Assembly: GCF_003013395.1 (NCBI RefSeq)
Contig: NZ_PXZM01000045.1
Coordinates: forward strand, 1-64,000
Source of the DNA: Brevibacillus fortis
GTDB taxonomy: Bacteria > Bacillota > Bacilli > Brevibacillales > Brevibacillaceae
Reading direction: 5' to 3'
Length of the DNA: 64,000 nt
The translations under genes were made by a program, and so were the position numbers. The notes below the pieces were generated by a model. That model did not search any database. It saw nothing but the letters and a program-made list of their open reading frames with translations, and was not told the DNA's origin. Positions 1-8,441 of this stretch are shown here, in pieces (positions within the stretch are counted from its first letter, which is position 1; the number at the start of each line of letters is the position of its first letter).

Positions 1-20
1 TTGAAGGAATAAACCTTCAA
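1..20 (+). other. Hairpin before tRNA array
   Basis: A perfect 7-bp inverted repeat (TTGAAGG / CCTTCAA) with a 6-base loop stands just before the first tRNA. It has no T-tract, so it is more likely a processing or spacer hairpin than a terminator. tRNA arrays like this usually follow an rRNA operon, which would lie upstream of the window; that is inference. Confidence 0.4.
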
Positions 21-23
21 TGT

Positions 24-99
24 TCCTCGGTAGCTCAGTTGGTAGAGCAATCGGCTGTTAACCGATCGGTCGGCGGTTCGAGTCCGTCCCGAGGAGCCA
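24..99 (+). tRNA. tRNA-Asn (GTT)
   Basis: A full cloverleaf is visible: acceptor TCCTCGG pairs with CCGAGGA, the anticodon loop carries GTT, the T-arm GGTTCGAGTCC is canonical, and the 3' CCA is encoded. It is the first gene of a 13-gene array whose order (Asn-Ser-Glu-Val-Met-Asp-Phe...) matches Bacillus-type arrays. Confidence 0.97.
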
Positions 100-102
100 T
101 AT

Positions 103-195
103 GGATGGATGTCCGAGCGGCCGAAGGAGCACGATTGGAAATCGTGTAGGCGGTGTCGAACCGTCTCGTGGGTTCAAATCCCACTCCATCCGCCA
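103..195 (+). tRNA. tRNA-Ser (GGA)
   Basis: Acceptor GGATGGA pairs with TCCATCC. The anticodon stem CACGA/TCGTG encloses GGA, there is a long variable arm as expected for serine, and CCA is encoded. The length is 93 nt. Confidence 0.97.
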
Positions 196-199
196 TCTT

Positions 200-275
200 G
201 GCCCGTTGGTGAAGCGGTTTAACACAGCAGCCTTTCACGCTGTCATACAGGGGTTCGAATCCCCTACGGGTCACC
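200..275 (+). tRNA. tRNA-Glu (TTC)
   Basis: Acceptor GGCCCGT pairs with ACGGGTC, and the anticodon loop CTTTCAC gives TTC. After the discriminator A the genome reads CCT, so the terminal A of CCA is not encoded and CCA must be added or repaired after transcription. This differs from most genes of the array. Confidence 0.95.
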
Positions 276-307
276 TAGAAAAATCCCTACACACTTGTAG
301 GTGATTT

Positions 308-383
308 GGAGGCTTAGCTCAGCTGGGAGAGCATCTGCCTTACAAGCAGAGGGTCGGCGGTTCGATCCCGTCAGCCTCCACCA
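308..383 (+). tRNA. tRNA-Val (TAC)
   Basis: Acceptor GGAGGCT pairs with AGCCTCC, the anticodon is TAC within CTTACAA, and CCA is encoded. Confidence 0.97.
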
Positions 384-461
384 CTTATATTAACGGACAA
401 GGAAGGTCAGCTAAAAGCGCCACGTCCTGTGGCAACACTGACACTCAGTCGTCCTGACTAT

Positions 462-538
<77 letters not shown>

Positions 539-606
539 AATTTTCTACTTGCACTTCGTTGAGTGATCAAGTAGGATCGGAATGCCCATTGGGTGCAACC
601 AAATAT

Positions 607-683
607 GGAGCTGTGGTGAAGTTGGAGTTCACGCCGGTCTGTCACACCGGAGGTCGCGGGTTCGAGTCCCGTCAGCTCCGCCA
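607..683 (+). tRNA. tRNA-Asp (GTC)
   Basis: Acceptor GGAGCTG pairs with CAGCTCC, the anticodon stem CCGGT/ACCGG encloses GTC, and CCA is encoded. Confidence 0.97.
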
Positions 684-724
684 TTTCTAATCAAATGAAA
701 TTGGCGCATAAAGCATGTATATAA

Positions 725-799
<75 letters not shown>

Positions 800-805
800 T
801 TTTAT

Positions 806-879
806 AGGGGCATAGTTTAACGGTAGAACGAAGGTCTCCAAAACCTTTGGTGTGGGTTCGATTCCTACTGCCCCTGCCA
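806..879 (+). tRNA. tRNA-Trp (CCA)
   Basis: Acceptor AGGGGCA pairs with TGCCCCT, the anticodon stem AAGGT/ACCTT encloses CCA, and 3' CCA is encoded. In many Bacillus arrays Thr and Tyr genes sit between Phe and Trp; they are absent here. Confidence 0.96.
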
Positions 880-905
880 TTTTTCAAGACAATAGTAGTA
901 ATCAT

Positions 906-982
906 GGCGGTCGTGGCGAAGGGGTTAACGCACCGGATTGTGGCTCCGGCACTCGTGGGTTCAAGTCCCATCGATCGCCCCA
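906..982 (+). tRNA. tRNA-His (GTG)
   Basis: The extra 5' G (position -1) opposite C73, diagnostic of tRNA-His, is present. The anticodon stem CCGGA/TCCGG encloses GTG, and CCA is encoded. Confidence 0.96.
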
Positions 983-1008
983 TAAATTCATAGTTGGGGA
1001 TTACTTAT

Positions 1009-1083
1009 TGGGGTATAGCCAAGCGGTAAGGCAACGGACTTTGACTCCGTCATTCCTAGGTTCAAATCCTAGTACCCCAGCCA
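1009..1083 (+). tRNA. tRNA-Gln (TTG)
   Basis: Acceptor TGGGGTA pairs with TACCCCA, the anticodon is TTG in CTTTGAC, and CCA is encoded. Confidence 0.96.
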
Positions 1084-1090
1084 TTAAAAT

Positions 1091-1166
1091 GCGGACGTAG
1101 CTCAATTGGTAGAGCGTCGCCTTGCCAAGGCGAAGGTCGAGGGTTCGAGACCCTTCGTCCGCTCCA
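1091..1166 (+). tRNA. tRNA-Gly (GCC)
   Basis: Acceptor GCGGACG pairs with CGTCCGC, the anticodon loop TTGCCAA gives GCC, and CCA is encoded. Confidence 0.97.
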
Positions 1167-1194
1167 TTTCTCAAAATGTTTCACCTTATATCAT

Positions 1195-1268
1195 GGAGGC
1201 ATAGCCAAGTGGTAAGGCACGGGTCTGCAAAACCCTCACCCCCGGTTCAAATCCGGGTGCCTCCTCCA
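1195..1268 (+). tRNA. tRNA-Cys (GCA)
   Basis: Acceptor GGAGGCA pairs with TGCCTCC, the anticodon is GCA in CTGCAAA, and CCA is encoded. Confidence 0.97.
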
Positions 1269-1276
1269 AAGTATTT

Positions 1277-1358
1277 GCCGGTGTGGCGGAATGGCAGACG
1301 CGCGCGACTCAAAATCGTGAGGGAAACCGTGGGGGTTCAAGTCCCTTCACCGGCACCA
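1277..1358 (+). tRNA. tRNA-Leu (CAA)
   Basis: Acceptor GCCGGTG pairs with CACCGGC, the anticodon loop CTCAAAA gives CAA, a class-II long variable arm is present, and CCA is encoded. It is the last gene of the array. Confidence 0.96.
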
Positions 1359-1372
1359 TACATACAAGCAAG

Positions 1373-1408
1373 CTCTGAAAATCAATTATTGATTTCAGGG
1401 TTTTTTTT
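1373..1408 (+). terminator. Terminator of tRNA array
   Basis: The inverted repeat CTGAAAATCAA / TTGATTTCAG (one bulged A) is followed directly by a run of eight T. It closes the tRNA transcription unit. Confidence 0.9.
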
Positions 1409-1519
1409 ATGTTTATACGTAAAAAAATTGCTAGGAGAAAGAGAACAGGAACGTGATGCCAGGTTTCCCTGAGAAGGGAGGAATATGACTTGGTTATTTC
1501 GTTTGCCTACAGGACATTA

Positions 1520-1536
1520 AGATTGATTATCAATCT
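1520..1536 (+). promoter_or_regulatory. Fur-box-like palindrome (distal)
   Basis: AGATTGATTATCAATCT is a near-perfect palindrome resembling half of the GATAATGATTATC-type Fur box. It lies about 45 bp upstream of a stronger site, so the AraC-family promoter may carry two iron-dependent operators. Confidence 0.55.
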
Positions 1537-1581
1537 CAATATAAGTATGATTAAACATGGACGGATAGGATTTAATTTATC

Positions 1582-1608
1582 CAATAGTGAAAATGATTAT
1601 CACTATTG
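1582..1608 (+). promoter_or_regulatory. Fur box upstream of AraC-family gene
   Basis: A 27-bp element with perfect 9-bp arms, CAATAGTGA-N9-TCACTATTG, encloses AAATGATTATCA, which closely matches the Fur consensus TGATAATNATTATCA. Together with the downstream siderophore genes this predicts iron repression. The site ends 22 bp before the ribosome binding site. Confidence 0.8.
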
Positions 1609-1643
1609 TGAAATAAGCTTCGGAACAATGGGAGGTGCGAAAA

Positions 1644-2495
1644 GTGAAAATCGATATCAATAAGCTTGCAGAGCATTTTGCGCATACTTCTTTTCGGGTG
1701 GAACAAGTCTGTCGCTATGCGCGAGATCCGGGAATGCGCTGTGATGGCTATACGGAGCCTTTTCCAGGCTTTGTATTTCCCTTAAGAGGTAAGGCAGAGT
1801 TTGTTTTTAATGGAACGCCCTACACGCTTGCTCCGGGAAAGGTAGTGCACGGTGGCGCACATATGCAATTGGATAGACAGGTCGTTGGCAATACCAGATG
1901 GGAGTATCTGCTTGTGCTGTATCGAATCTGTGCTCCCGAGCCGACAGGCTTTTGCCTGCCCAAAGCGCATTTTGAGCTTACACTAGGGCATAGCCCCCGC
2001 CTGACCGAGCTCCTTGAGCTTCTGTGGCGGGTTTCTCGTCAGCCGGGCGGAATTCCCGCTTTTCAGACAGAAATGTTGTTCCGCTGTGCATTAGAGGAAC
2101 TGTTCGTCTGTGTCCGTAACCAAAGTAACGACGGTGAGCAAGCGTTATTTGAGCAAATATCGAAATACATACATGATCGTTATATGGATCATCTGACTGT
2201 ACGAGCCTTAGCGGAACAAAATGAGATCAACGAGAACAGGCTGTTCTATGTATTCAAGAAGTACACAGGCATGGGGCCAGGAAAATATTTAATGGCATAC
2301 CGTCTTAATCGGGCAAAGGAATGCTTGTTGGCTAATGATGCGCCAATTGGCGAGGTGGCCATTAGTGTCGGATACACAGATGCATTTTATTTCAGCCGTA
2401 TCTTTAAAAAGCAGTTTGGTGTCTCCCCTGGAGAATTCCGGGCGACATTCAGGAATAATCCATATGGTTTTCAGGATAGCTCCATTCCTATATAA
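1644..2495 (+). CDS. AraC-family regulator of iron/siderophore uptake
   Basis: The predicted product is 283 aa. The N-terminal part (about residues 20-90) looks like a cupin-type ligand-sensing domain. The last 100 residues hold two helix-turn-helix motifs ending in the AraC signature VAISVGYTDAFYFSRIFKK and a following FGVSPGEFR. I chose GTG at 1644 because GGGAGG at 1630-1635 is ideally spaced; an in-frame GTG at 1635 overlaps that site. It sits behind two Fur-like boxes and in front of a siderophore-binding lipoprotein. By analogy with Btr of Bacillus subtilis, an AraC activator of siderophore uptake, it probably activates the next genes when ferric siderophore is available. The ligand is inference. 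Confidence 0.85.
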   Translation: MKIDINKLAEHFAHTSFRVEQVCRYARDPGMRCDGYTEPFPGFVFPLRGKAEFVFNGTPYTLAPGKVVHGGAHMQLDRQVVGNTRWEYLLVLYRICAPEPTGFCLPKAHFELTLGHSPRLTELLELLWRVSRQPGGIPAFQTEMLFRCALEELFVCVRNQSNDGEQALFEQISKYIHDRYMDHLTVRALAEQNEINENRLFYVFKKYTGMGPGKYLMAYRLNRAKECLLANDAPIGEVAISVGYTDAFYFSRIFKKQFGVSPGEFRATFRNNPYGFQDSSIPI

Positions 2496-2500
2496 AACGT

Positions 2501-2540
2501 GTTTTGCTACACTGGCCTTACCAAGCTAGCCATGCAAAAC
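2501..2540 (+). other. Intergenic hairpin between regulator and lipoprotein
   Basis: GTTTTGC and GCAAAAC form a perfect outer stem with an inner TGGC/GCCA pair. There is no T-tract, so it may be an mRNA-stabilising or attenuating hairpin that separates expression of the regulator from the lipoprotein gene. Confidence 0.45.
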
Positions 2541-2564
2541 TAAAGTCATATCGGAGGAGTCATA

Positions 2565-3563
2565 ATGAGAAGACTCATGGGACTAATGGTCTCAATCGCA
2601 CTTTTGGCGGGTATTTTGACAGGTTGTGCTGGAACGTCCAATAGCAGTTCAGCTTCAAGCAGCACGCCCGCTGTAACAGAGGAGACAGGAACACCCATCC
2701 AAAAGGATAAGGAAACAGGAAAATGGCCGAGAACATATGTAGATGCTCTAGGCCGTGAGATCGTATTGGAAAAGAAGCCGGAGAGAGTAGCCCTCCTCTT
2801 CTTTCGAAATTTTGAGCATTTGTTTTTGCTTGATGAATCCCCTGTAGCTGCTACGGATCTCAACGTGCTTGATGAGTGGCAATCCCTGGCGCCGTATAAG
2901 GATAAGGAAATTGCGGATCTCGGATCAATAGCGAATCCCAATCTAGAAAAGTTACTGGAAGTCGATCCGGATTTAATTATCGTGGTCGCGAATCGGTATG
3001 AGAAATACGGAGAAAAATTGGAGCAAATAGCGCCGGTTGTTGTCGTGGATACCAATGAAAACAATTGGCAAGGTGCGTTGCGAGAATATGGAAAAATATT
3101 TGGCAAAGAGCAAAAGGCTCATGATGAAATTACGCGTATTGAAACACTCCTTGCCGATTCAAAAGAGCAATTAAAGGCATACAACGACAAAACCTTTGGT
3201 TTGATTATGCTGGGAGACAAGCAATTTTGGGCTTTTACGACACAGTTTATTTTCAATAAGGAAAGTGGTCTCGGTTTAAATCCACCAAGCAAGTATGCAG
3301 ACATGTCAACAAAAGGAGAGCAGATTTCTTTGGAGGGACTGGCAGCAATGAACCCTGATTACATGTTTGTTGCTGATATAGGAGGGTCTACGAAGAATTT
3401 GGAGAGTTACTTAAAAAACCTGGAAAGTGATTCTGTATGGAATTCGCTTGGCATAATAAAGAATGGTCATATGTACGCGTTAGACAGTTCGATTGCGGCC
3501 GGTGGACCGTTGGCGATCGAACTCGGAGTAAAAACCATCATGGAAAAGATTCGGGCCAAATAG
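2565..3563 (+). CDS. Iron-siderophore ABC transporter substrate-binding lipoprotein
   Basis: The product is 332 aa with a type-II signal peptide: hydrophobic segment at residues 5-20, lipobox LTGC with Cys21, then a Ser-rich linker. The mature part has the FecB/FhuD/FeuA periplasmic-binding-protein pattern (YVDALGREIVLEKKPERV, then LEKLLEVDPDLIIV), typical of ferric-siderophore binding. GGAGGAG precedes the ATG. No permease or ATPase genes are adjacent, so it presumably docks on a transporter encoded elsewhere. Fur boxes upstream of the preceding gene imply iron control. The siderophore cannot be named from sequence. Confidence 0.88.
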   Translation: MRRLMGLMVSIALLAGILTGCAGTSNSSSASSSTPAVTEETGTPIQKDKETGKWPRTYVDALGREIVLEKKPERVALLFFRNFEHLFLLDESPVAATDLNVLDEWQSLAPYKDKEIADLGSIANPNLEKLLEVDPDLIIVVANRYEKYGEKLEQIAPVVVVDTNENNWQGALREYGKIFGKEQKAHDEITRIETLLADSKEQLKAYNDKTFGLIMLGDKQFWAFTTQFIFNKESGLGLNPPSKYADMSTKGEQISLEGLAAMNPDYMFVADIGGSTKNLESYLKNLESDSVWNSLGIIKNGHMYALDSSIAAGGPLAIELGVKTIMEKIRAK

Positions 3564-3593
3564 AATCGTCTGTAACAGAGGAGAGGTCAAACG

Positions 3594-4643
3594 ATGAAAA
3601 ACGAGGAATGGTATGACGTAACGATCATCGGAGGTGGGCCAGCTGGTCTTTTCTCCGCTTTTTACAGCGGTCTTAGAGAAATGAAGACCAAGCTGATTGA
3701 ATATCAACCAGTACTGGGCGGTAAAATCCATGTCTATCCAGAAAAAATGATTTGGGATGTCGGCGGTCTTACTCCCATTCTTGGAGAAAAATTAATCGAA
3801 CAACTGGTTGAACAAGGACAAACCTTTCACCCGACTGTGGTCCTCAATCAGAAAGTGGAACGGATGGAACGTGACGAATCAGGATTATTTGTGCTCCATA
3901 CTGCTTCAGGAGAACGGCATTATACAAAAACCGTCATTCTAGCAATAGGTGGAGGAATTTTAAAGCCCCAAAAAATTGATTTGGAGGGTGCAGATAAGTT
4001 TGAAGTAACAAATCTAAATTATACGGTAAAATCACTGAAGCGGTTTAAGGATAAAACAGTGATCATTTCTGGCGGAGGAAACTCGGCGGTTGATTGGGCA
4101 AACGAGCTTGAACCGATCGCTCAACAAGTGTATCTAACGTATCGAAAAGACACTTTATCAGGACACGAGGCACAAGTAAAACAGCTCATGAACAGTTCTG
4201 CAAAATGTTTTTTTGACACTTCCATTACCAGGTTGATTGCTTCTCCCAATCACGAGAAGATTGAACGAGTTGAACTGACTAACCATGTAACAGGTGAAAA
4301 ACAGGTGCTACATATTGACGAAGTTATCATCAATCATGGTTATGAGAAAGACAGGTCACTGTTGGAAAATAGCAAAGTCAAGCTCGAGTTAAGCGAAGAG
4401 TATTTTATTGAGGGTCAAGCTACCAGTGCGACCTCAGTGCCAGGTATTTATGCGGCGGGGGATATACTGAAGTATGAGGGAAAAGTGCACTTGATCGCAG
4501 GGGCTTTCCAAGATGCAGCGAATGCGGTAAATCAGGCTAAACTTTATATACAGCCTGAAGCGCATAAAAGCGGAATGGTTTCTTCGCATAATGACATTTT
4601 TCAAAGCCGAAACCGTGAGTTGATAAAACACATGATGAAATAG
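3594..4643 (+). CDS. Ferredoxin--NADP reductase-like flavoprotein (YumC/YcgT type)
   Basis: The product is 349 aa. It has an N-terminal FAD-binding GGGPAG (residues 13-18), a second dinucleotide motif GGGNSAVDWANE for NADPH, and a C-terminal GIYAAGD motif before the FAD contact. The thioredoxin-reductase CxxC is absent, which places it in the bacterial ferredoxin/flavodoxin-NADP reductase group. It starts 30 bp after the siderophore-binding gene with its own GGAGAGG site, so it is probably co-transcribed. A role in reductive release of iron from siderophores fits the context but is inference. Confidence 0.85.
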   Translation: MKNEEWYDVTIIGGGPAGLFSAFYSGLREMKTKLIEYQPVLGGKIHVYPEKMIWDVGGLTPILGEKLIEQLVEQGQTFHPTVVLNQKVERMERDESGLFVLHTASGERHYTKTVILAIGGGILKPQKIDLEGADKFEVTNLNYTVKSLKRFKDKTVIISGGGNSAVDWANELEPIAQQVYLTYRKDTLSGHEAQVKQLMNSSAKCFFDTSITRLIASPNHEKIERVELTNHVTGEKQVLHIDEVIINHGYEKDRSLLENSKVKLELSEEYFIEGQATSATSVPGIYAAGDILKYEGKVHLIAGAFQDAANAVNQAKLYIQPEAHKSGMVSSHNDIFQSRNRELIKHMMK

Positions 4644-4686
4644 GGTTTTATCGGAAAGAATAATGGCAGGAAATAAGAGCAAAATC

Positions 4687-4724
4687 GGCTTGTCAATCAC
4701 GCCATCGTGATTGATGAGCCTTTT
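4687..4724 (+). terminator. Terminator after iron operon
   Basis: A 15-bp stem (GGCTTGTCAATCACG paired with CGTGATTGATGAGCC, two wobble pairs) is followed by TTTTG. The short T-run makes it moderate, but the stem is long. Confidence 0.75.
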
Positions 4725-4848
4725 GTGTATGTATGTCGCCTGCTTCGGGCAGGAATGCTGAGTAGAAGACCGGAACCGCTTATGGTACAAGAAGTCCTGG
4801 TCTTCTAAATCACTAGATATTTGAAATATGGAAATAGTGCATGTATCA

Positions 4849-5478
4849 CTATCTCCGATCAAAAGCAAGACTTGCTGCAAGACCTGTCAAGACACTTGCC
4901 ATTAGCCAACGCTGCACCCGTAGCCATGTTGGGCGTGTACCAAACCACACAGCAACTCTGCTCGCTACAAGAACGATAAGCAGGTTAATGTTAAAACTGA
5001 CGGCTATTTGTGTTAGACCTAAAATAGCACCTTGCTGGAGCACCGATCCCCGCGTAGGATCTACAAACTGAGGTAAGAGCGAAACATACAATATAGCAAT
5101 TTTGGGGTTCAGTAGATTTGTCATCAATCCCATCAAAAATAACTTTTTTGGCGATTCAATAGAAAGAGTATTAGGCTTGAGAATGGAAGCAGCACCTGGT
5201 TTGACCGCATTCCAAGCGAGCCAGAGCAGGTAAACAGCCCCGGCCCACTTGACTGACTCGTAAATGAACGGAACCGTTAGGAAAAGAGCCGAGAGACCGA
5301 GCATAGTTGCGATCATGTAAATCACGAATCCAAGTATAACGCCAAGAAGCGAGATGACTCCAGCTGTGCGACCTTGCGAAATCGTACGAGAAATTAGGTA
5401 AATCATGTTAGGGCCAGGAGAACAAACCATACCAAGTGAAACAAATATGAAGGCAATAAAAGTACTAAAACTCACCAA
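4849..5478 (-). CDS. LysE/RhtB-family amino-acid exporter
   Basis: The product is 209 aa with about six hydrophobic segments. The N-terminus MVSFSTFIAFIFVSLGM followed by CSPGPNMIYLISRTISQGR is the LysE/RhtB family signature (PGPN...G). Members export amino acids or derivatives across the cytoplasmic membrane; the substrate here is unknown. An AGGAG-type site lies before the ATG. It is a single gene convergent with the iron operon; a spaced inverted repeat (AGAAGACC at 4764-4771, GGTCTTCT at 4799-4806) lies beyond its 3' end. Confidence 0.9.
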   Translation of the reverse strand: MVSFSTFIAFIFVSLGMVCSPGPNMIYLISRTISQGRTAGVISLLGVILGFVIYMIATMLGLSALFLTVPFIYESVKWAGAVYLLWLAWNAVKPGAASILKPNTLSIESPKKLFLMGLMTNLLNPKIAILYVSLLPQFVDPTRGSVLQQGAILGLTQIAVSFNINLLIVLVASRVAVWFGTRPTWLRVQRWLMASVLTGLAASLAFDRR

Positions 5479-5781
5479 TTTATATTACTCCTCTCCGTGG
5501 TTCATCAAAGTTAGAAACTATTATATATCCCAAGTACAGTTTTGGTAGCATTTTTTGCAATGAGTATGGGAAAATTTTTAGGCTACTAATAAACGGAATT
5601 GCTAAATTTATTACTTAGTTAATCATTTGCAAGGAAACCAGATGGTGATATTCTTTTCGGTATTGTATACTTTCGATGCAGGCTCAATCCAAATTGCAAT
5701 CGACAGTAGAATAGCACATGCTTTTCGGGAATAGTGAATACGTGAGCGAATATTGTCCGTAACAAGAATGAGGTGGTTTTG
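5479..5781. other. Intergenic region between lysE-like and NCS2 genes
   Basis: About 300 bp of AT-rich sequence separate two divergent genes, so both promoters must be here. I looked for a purine riboswitch, expected for some NCS2 permeases, and could not find its conserved core. I see no gene and no clear operator. Confidence 0.5.
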
Positions 5782-7113
5782 ATGAAGTACGGTTTGTATG
5801 ACAAACCGCCAGTGGGCACAACCATTTTGTCCGCTCTCCAATGGATGATCGTAGCCGTATCGAGCAGTGTAGCGGTACCTCTGATGATCGGTGATGTCTA
5901 CGGTCTTGGACCGGATGAAATCGGTAACTTGATGCAGCAGACTATGTTTTTTATTGGTCTGGCTTCTCTTTTGCAGGTATGGATCGGTCACCGATATCCT
6001 ATGCTGGAAGGACCAGCAGGGATTTGGTGGGGGATCTTTATTATTTTGGCACAGATCGGAACCAGTGTGGGACTAGAGCCGCGTGAGATCGGGCAGTCTT
6101 TTCAGATCGGACTCATAATGGCTGGGGTCTTGTTCTTGATCTTTGGCTTGATGGGATGGATCGGGAAGCTGCAGAGATGGTTTACGCCTCTCGTTTCGGG
6201 GACATACATGATTTTGCTTGCTGTCTCGTTGTGCAGCAACATTTTGGCTGGGATGCTGGGGATCGGATTCCAACATTCCAAAGAAGTGATCCCGCAGGTG
6301 GCGATTGTCTCGATCGCGATCGTTGCGTTGGTAATCGTAGTGATGCGGACGAAGCGTTTTTCCAGCTTTGCGGTTTTGTTTGGAATGGTGGCAGGATGGT
6401 TGTTCTATGCCGGTATGGGTTGGACTGAGCCTGTCCGGCCTGCTGAACAAGTGATTGCGTGGCCGTCACTCTTTTTCTGGGGACCTCCTCTCTGGGATTG
6501 GGGAGTCATTCTGACAAGCATGCTGACGGGCTTCGTGCTGTTGACCAATCTGGTAACTAGCATGGTGGTCATGGGTAAAGCGACTGACACAGTACCGACT
6601 GAGGAGCAGTACAACCGCGGAGGAGTCTTTACAGGGGTGTCCCATCTGTTGTCCGGGCTTGGTGGAGTAGTGGGGATGATTCCGCTCTCGCTTGCTGCTG
6701 CGGTTATTCAGACGACGCGAATGGCGGCTCGATTGCCTTTTATGCTGGCTATGGTCGGCATCATGATCATAGGCTTGCTGCCTTATGTCTCGAACTTTTT
6801 GGCGGCTCTGCCTACACCAGTTGCATATGCAGCCATGTTCATTTCCTACACACAGCTGCTAGGATTTGGACTAAAGGATTATGTGAATGTAAAAATGGAC
6901 GATCGGACGATTACGGTAGGTGGGAGCTCCTTGTTGGTGGGGATCGGAGTGATGTTTGTTCCATCGACCGCATGGCAGCATTTGCCTCCTCTCGTCAGCT
7001 TCCTTTTTGGGAACGGCTTGCTGCTCGGGGTTATCGTCTGCTTAGTGCTGGAACATGTCATTTTCCGAAGGACTGGAGATGATGACAAGAAAAAAGACGG
7101 CCACGCTGCTTGA
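5782..7113 (+). CDS. NCS2-family nucleobase permease
   Basis: The product is 443 aa and very hydrophobic with roughly 12-14 membrane spans. It carries an NCS2-like N-terminus (LQWMIVAVSSSVAVPLMIG), a QWIG/EGPAG region and a late segment GGVVGMIPLSLAAAVIQTTR. These proteins import uracil, xanthine or other purines with H+ or Na+. ATG 5782 is preferred because GAGGTGG lies 6 bp upstream; an in-frame GTG at 5773 lies inside that site. The substrate cannot be fixed. Confidence 0.85.
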   Translation: MKYGLYDKPPVGTTILSALQWMIVAVSSSVAVPLMIGDVYGLGPDEIGNLMQQTMFFIGLASLLQVWIGHRYPMLEGPAGIWWGIFIILAQIGTSVGLEPREIGQSFQIGLIMAGVLFLIFGLMGWIGKLQRWFTPLVSGTYMILLAVSLCSNILAGMLGIGFQHSKEVIPQVAIVSIAIVALVIVVMRTKRFSSFAVLFGMVAGWLFYAGMGWTEPVRPAEQVIAWPSLFFWGPPLWDWGVILTSMLTGFVLLTNLVTSMVVMGKATDTVPTEEQYNRGGVFTGVSHLLSGLGGVVGMIPLSLAAAVIQTTRMAARLPFMLAMVGIMIIGLLPYVSNFLAALPTPVAYAAMFISYTQLLGFGLKDYVNVKMDDRTITVGGSSLLVGIGVMFVPSTAWQHLPPLVSFLFGNGLLLGVIVCLVLEHVIFRRTGDDDKKKDGHAA

Positions 7114-7126
7114 CGGGCCGTTTTTT
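7090..7126. terminator. Bidirectional terminator
   Basis: ACGGCC / GGCCGT arms are flanked by AAAAAA on one side and TTTTTT on the other. The hairpin overlaps the stop codon of the permease and also serves the convergent B3/B4 gene. Confidence 0.85.
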
Positions 7127-7129
7127 CTA

Positions 7130-7804
7130 TTAGACAGGGAGAATATAAGCGCTATCCAAATCGCCGCCATTGATCTCCGTAAACATCCTGCCGACCGAGT
7201 TCAGGATCTCGTCCTTCTTTTGTGAGCTTACTTGCTCGTGGAAAAAGATCACTTGTATGAGATTGCGGCTATTTTCGGTGACACAAGAGCGCTTGGAGTC
7301 AACGATCGGGCTGCCAAAAGCTCCTTTGTCATCTGAGAGCAGCAGCTTGCCTTCCATGTTGACCTCGCGACCATTCAATCCCTCGTATACGTCTTCACTG
7401 GTGCCGACTCGCAAAATGACATCTCCAACTAATTGCTCCTGGTCATAAATGCCAAAAGGAAGGGCATGGAGGACGGAGAAGAAATTATTGACGTCGACCG
7501 CGCTGTTGATCCAGAAAAATGCATTTCCTTGCAAAAGTCTGCGAAGCAGCGCCTCAGATGAGGGGCGGTACCGCGATGGATCGGTGCCGACCTGTTTGAA
7601 AGCAGCTCGCCACTCGCGAATGCCCTCAATCTTAGTCAAGCGTGCAGGATCGTGCTCGAGACGGAGGCTTTCCACAAAGTAATTGATGCGACCTTGAAGC
7701 ATTTTAGGGGAGTCGCTTACGGAAGCACCGCTATAGTGGAGAATGCCCAGAGAAAGTTGAGGGAGGCGTTCAGTTACAGAAGCGTCCAGCTGTACTTTCA
7801 TCAT
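7130..7804 (-). CDS. B3/B4 tRNA-binding-domain protein
   Basis: The product is 224 aa. The central part (EGIREWRAAFKQVGTDPSRYRPSSEALLRR followed by FWINSAVDVNNFFSVLHALPFGIYD) matches stand-alone B3/B4 domains related to the editing region of phenylalanyl-tRNA synthetase beta subunits. Such proteins may act in aminoacyl-tRNA editing or amino-acid recognition; no precise activity is established. AAGGAGTG precedes two adjacent ATG codons (7804 and 7801), so the start is uncertain by one residue. It stands alone between convergent terminators and the rnhA operon. Confidence 0.8.
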   Translation of the reverse strand: MMKVQLDASVTERLPQLSLGILHYSGASVSDSPKMLQGRINYFVESLRLEHDPARLTKIEGIREWRAAFKQVGTDPSRYRPSSEALLRRLLQGNAFFWINSAVDVNNFFSVLHALPFGIYDQEQLVGDVILRVGTSEDVYEGLNGREVNMEGKLLLSDDKGAFGSPIVDSKRSCVTENSRNLIQVIFFHEQVSSQKKDEILNSVGRMFTEINGGDLDSAYILPV

Positions 7805-8000
7805 GTGTCACTCCTTTTTATACCTATTTTTTGGTAGTATAACAAAATTTTTTTGTGGAAGCGACAAAGCTTCGTTACAATAGAATAAGAATCATACTGG
7901 AGCAACTCTCGAAGATGGTTCTTCAGGAGGCGCAGCAGCTTATATAGACAGCGTACAAAGTTCATGATAAACAAAGAACGTAAGGAGGAATTACCTGACG

Positions 8001-8441
8001 ATGACGATGCGTGAGGTTGAGATTTATACAGACGGAGCTTGTTCCGGCAATCCAGGACCAGGTGGTTGGGGAGCTGTACTGATGTACGGCCAACACATCA
8101 AGGAAATGTCCGGTGCCGAACCACATACAACGAATAACAAAATGGAGTTGTTGGCTGCCATCAAGGCACTCTCTACATTGAAGGAGCCTTGTAAGGTGAC
8201 GCTGTACAGTGATAGTGCATACTTGGTTAACTGCTTCAAGCAAGGCTGGTATAAAGGCTGGCTGAAAAACGGCTGGAAAAACAGCAAAGGTCAGCCGGTA
8301 GAAAATCAGGATTTATGGAAAGAACTGCTGCAATTGATGGACACCCACAAGGTAGAGTACGTAAAAGTCAAAGGACACGCCGACAACAAATGGAACAACC
8401 GCTGCGACGAACTGGCGACAGGAGCGATTAAACAACTGTGA
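8001..8441 (+). CDS. rnhA: Ribonuclease HI
   Basis: The product is 146 aa, the normal length for RNase HI. The catalytic carboxylates are visible: D11 in YTDGACSGNPGPGGWG, E49 in NNKMEL, D71 in YSDSAY and D136 in RCDELA. The enzyme cuts the RNA strand of RNA-DNA hybrids in the cytoplasm. AAGGAGG lies 12 bp upstream of ATG 8001; a second ATG at 8007 is closer to it. The stop overlaps the start of queG by GTGA, so the two are translationally coupled. Confidence 0.95.
   Translation: MTMREVEIYTDGACSGNPGPGGWGAVLMYGQHIKEMSGAEPHTTNNKMELLAAIKALSTLKEPCKVTLYSDSAYLVNCFKQGWYKGWLKNGWKNSKGQPVENQDLWKELLQLMDTHKVEYVKVKGHADNKWNNRCDELATGAIKQL

Noticed and set aside
5479..5781. Purine riboswitch before the NCS2 permease
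   Set aside because: The conserved loop and junction sequences of purine riboswitches were not found on either strand.
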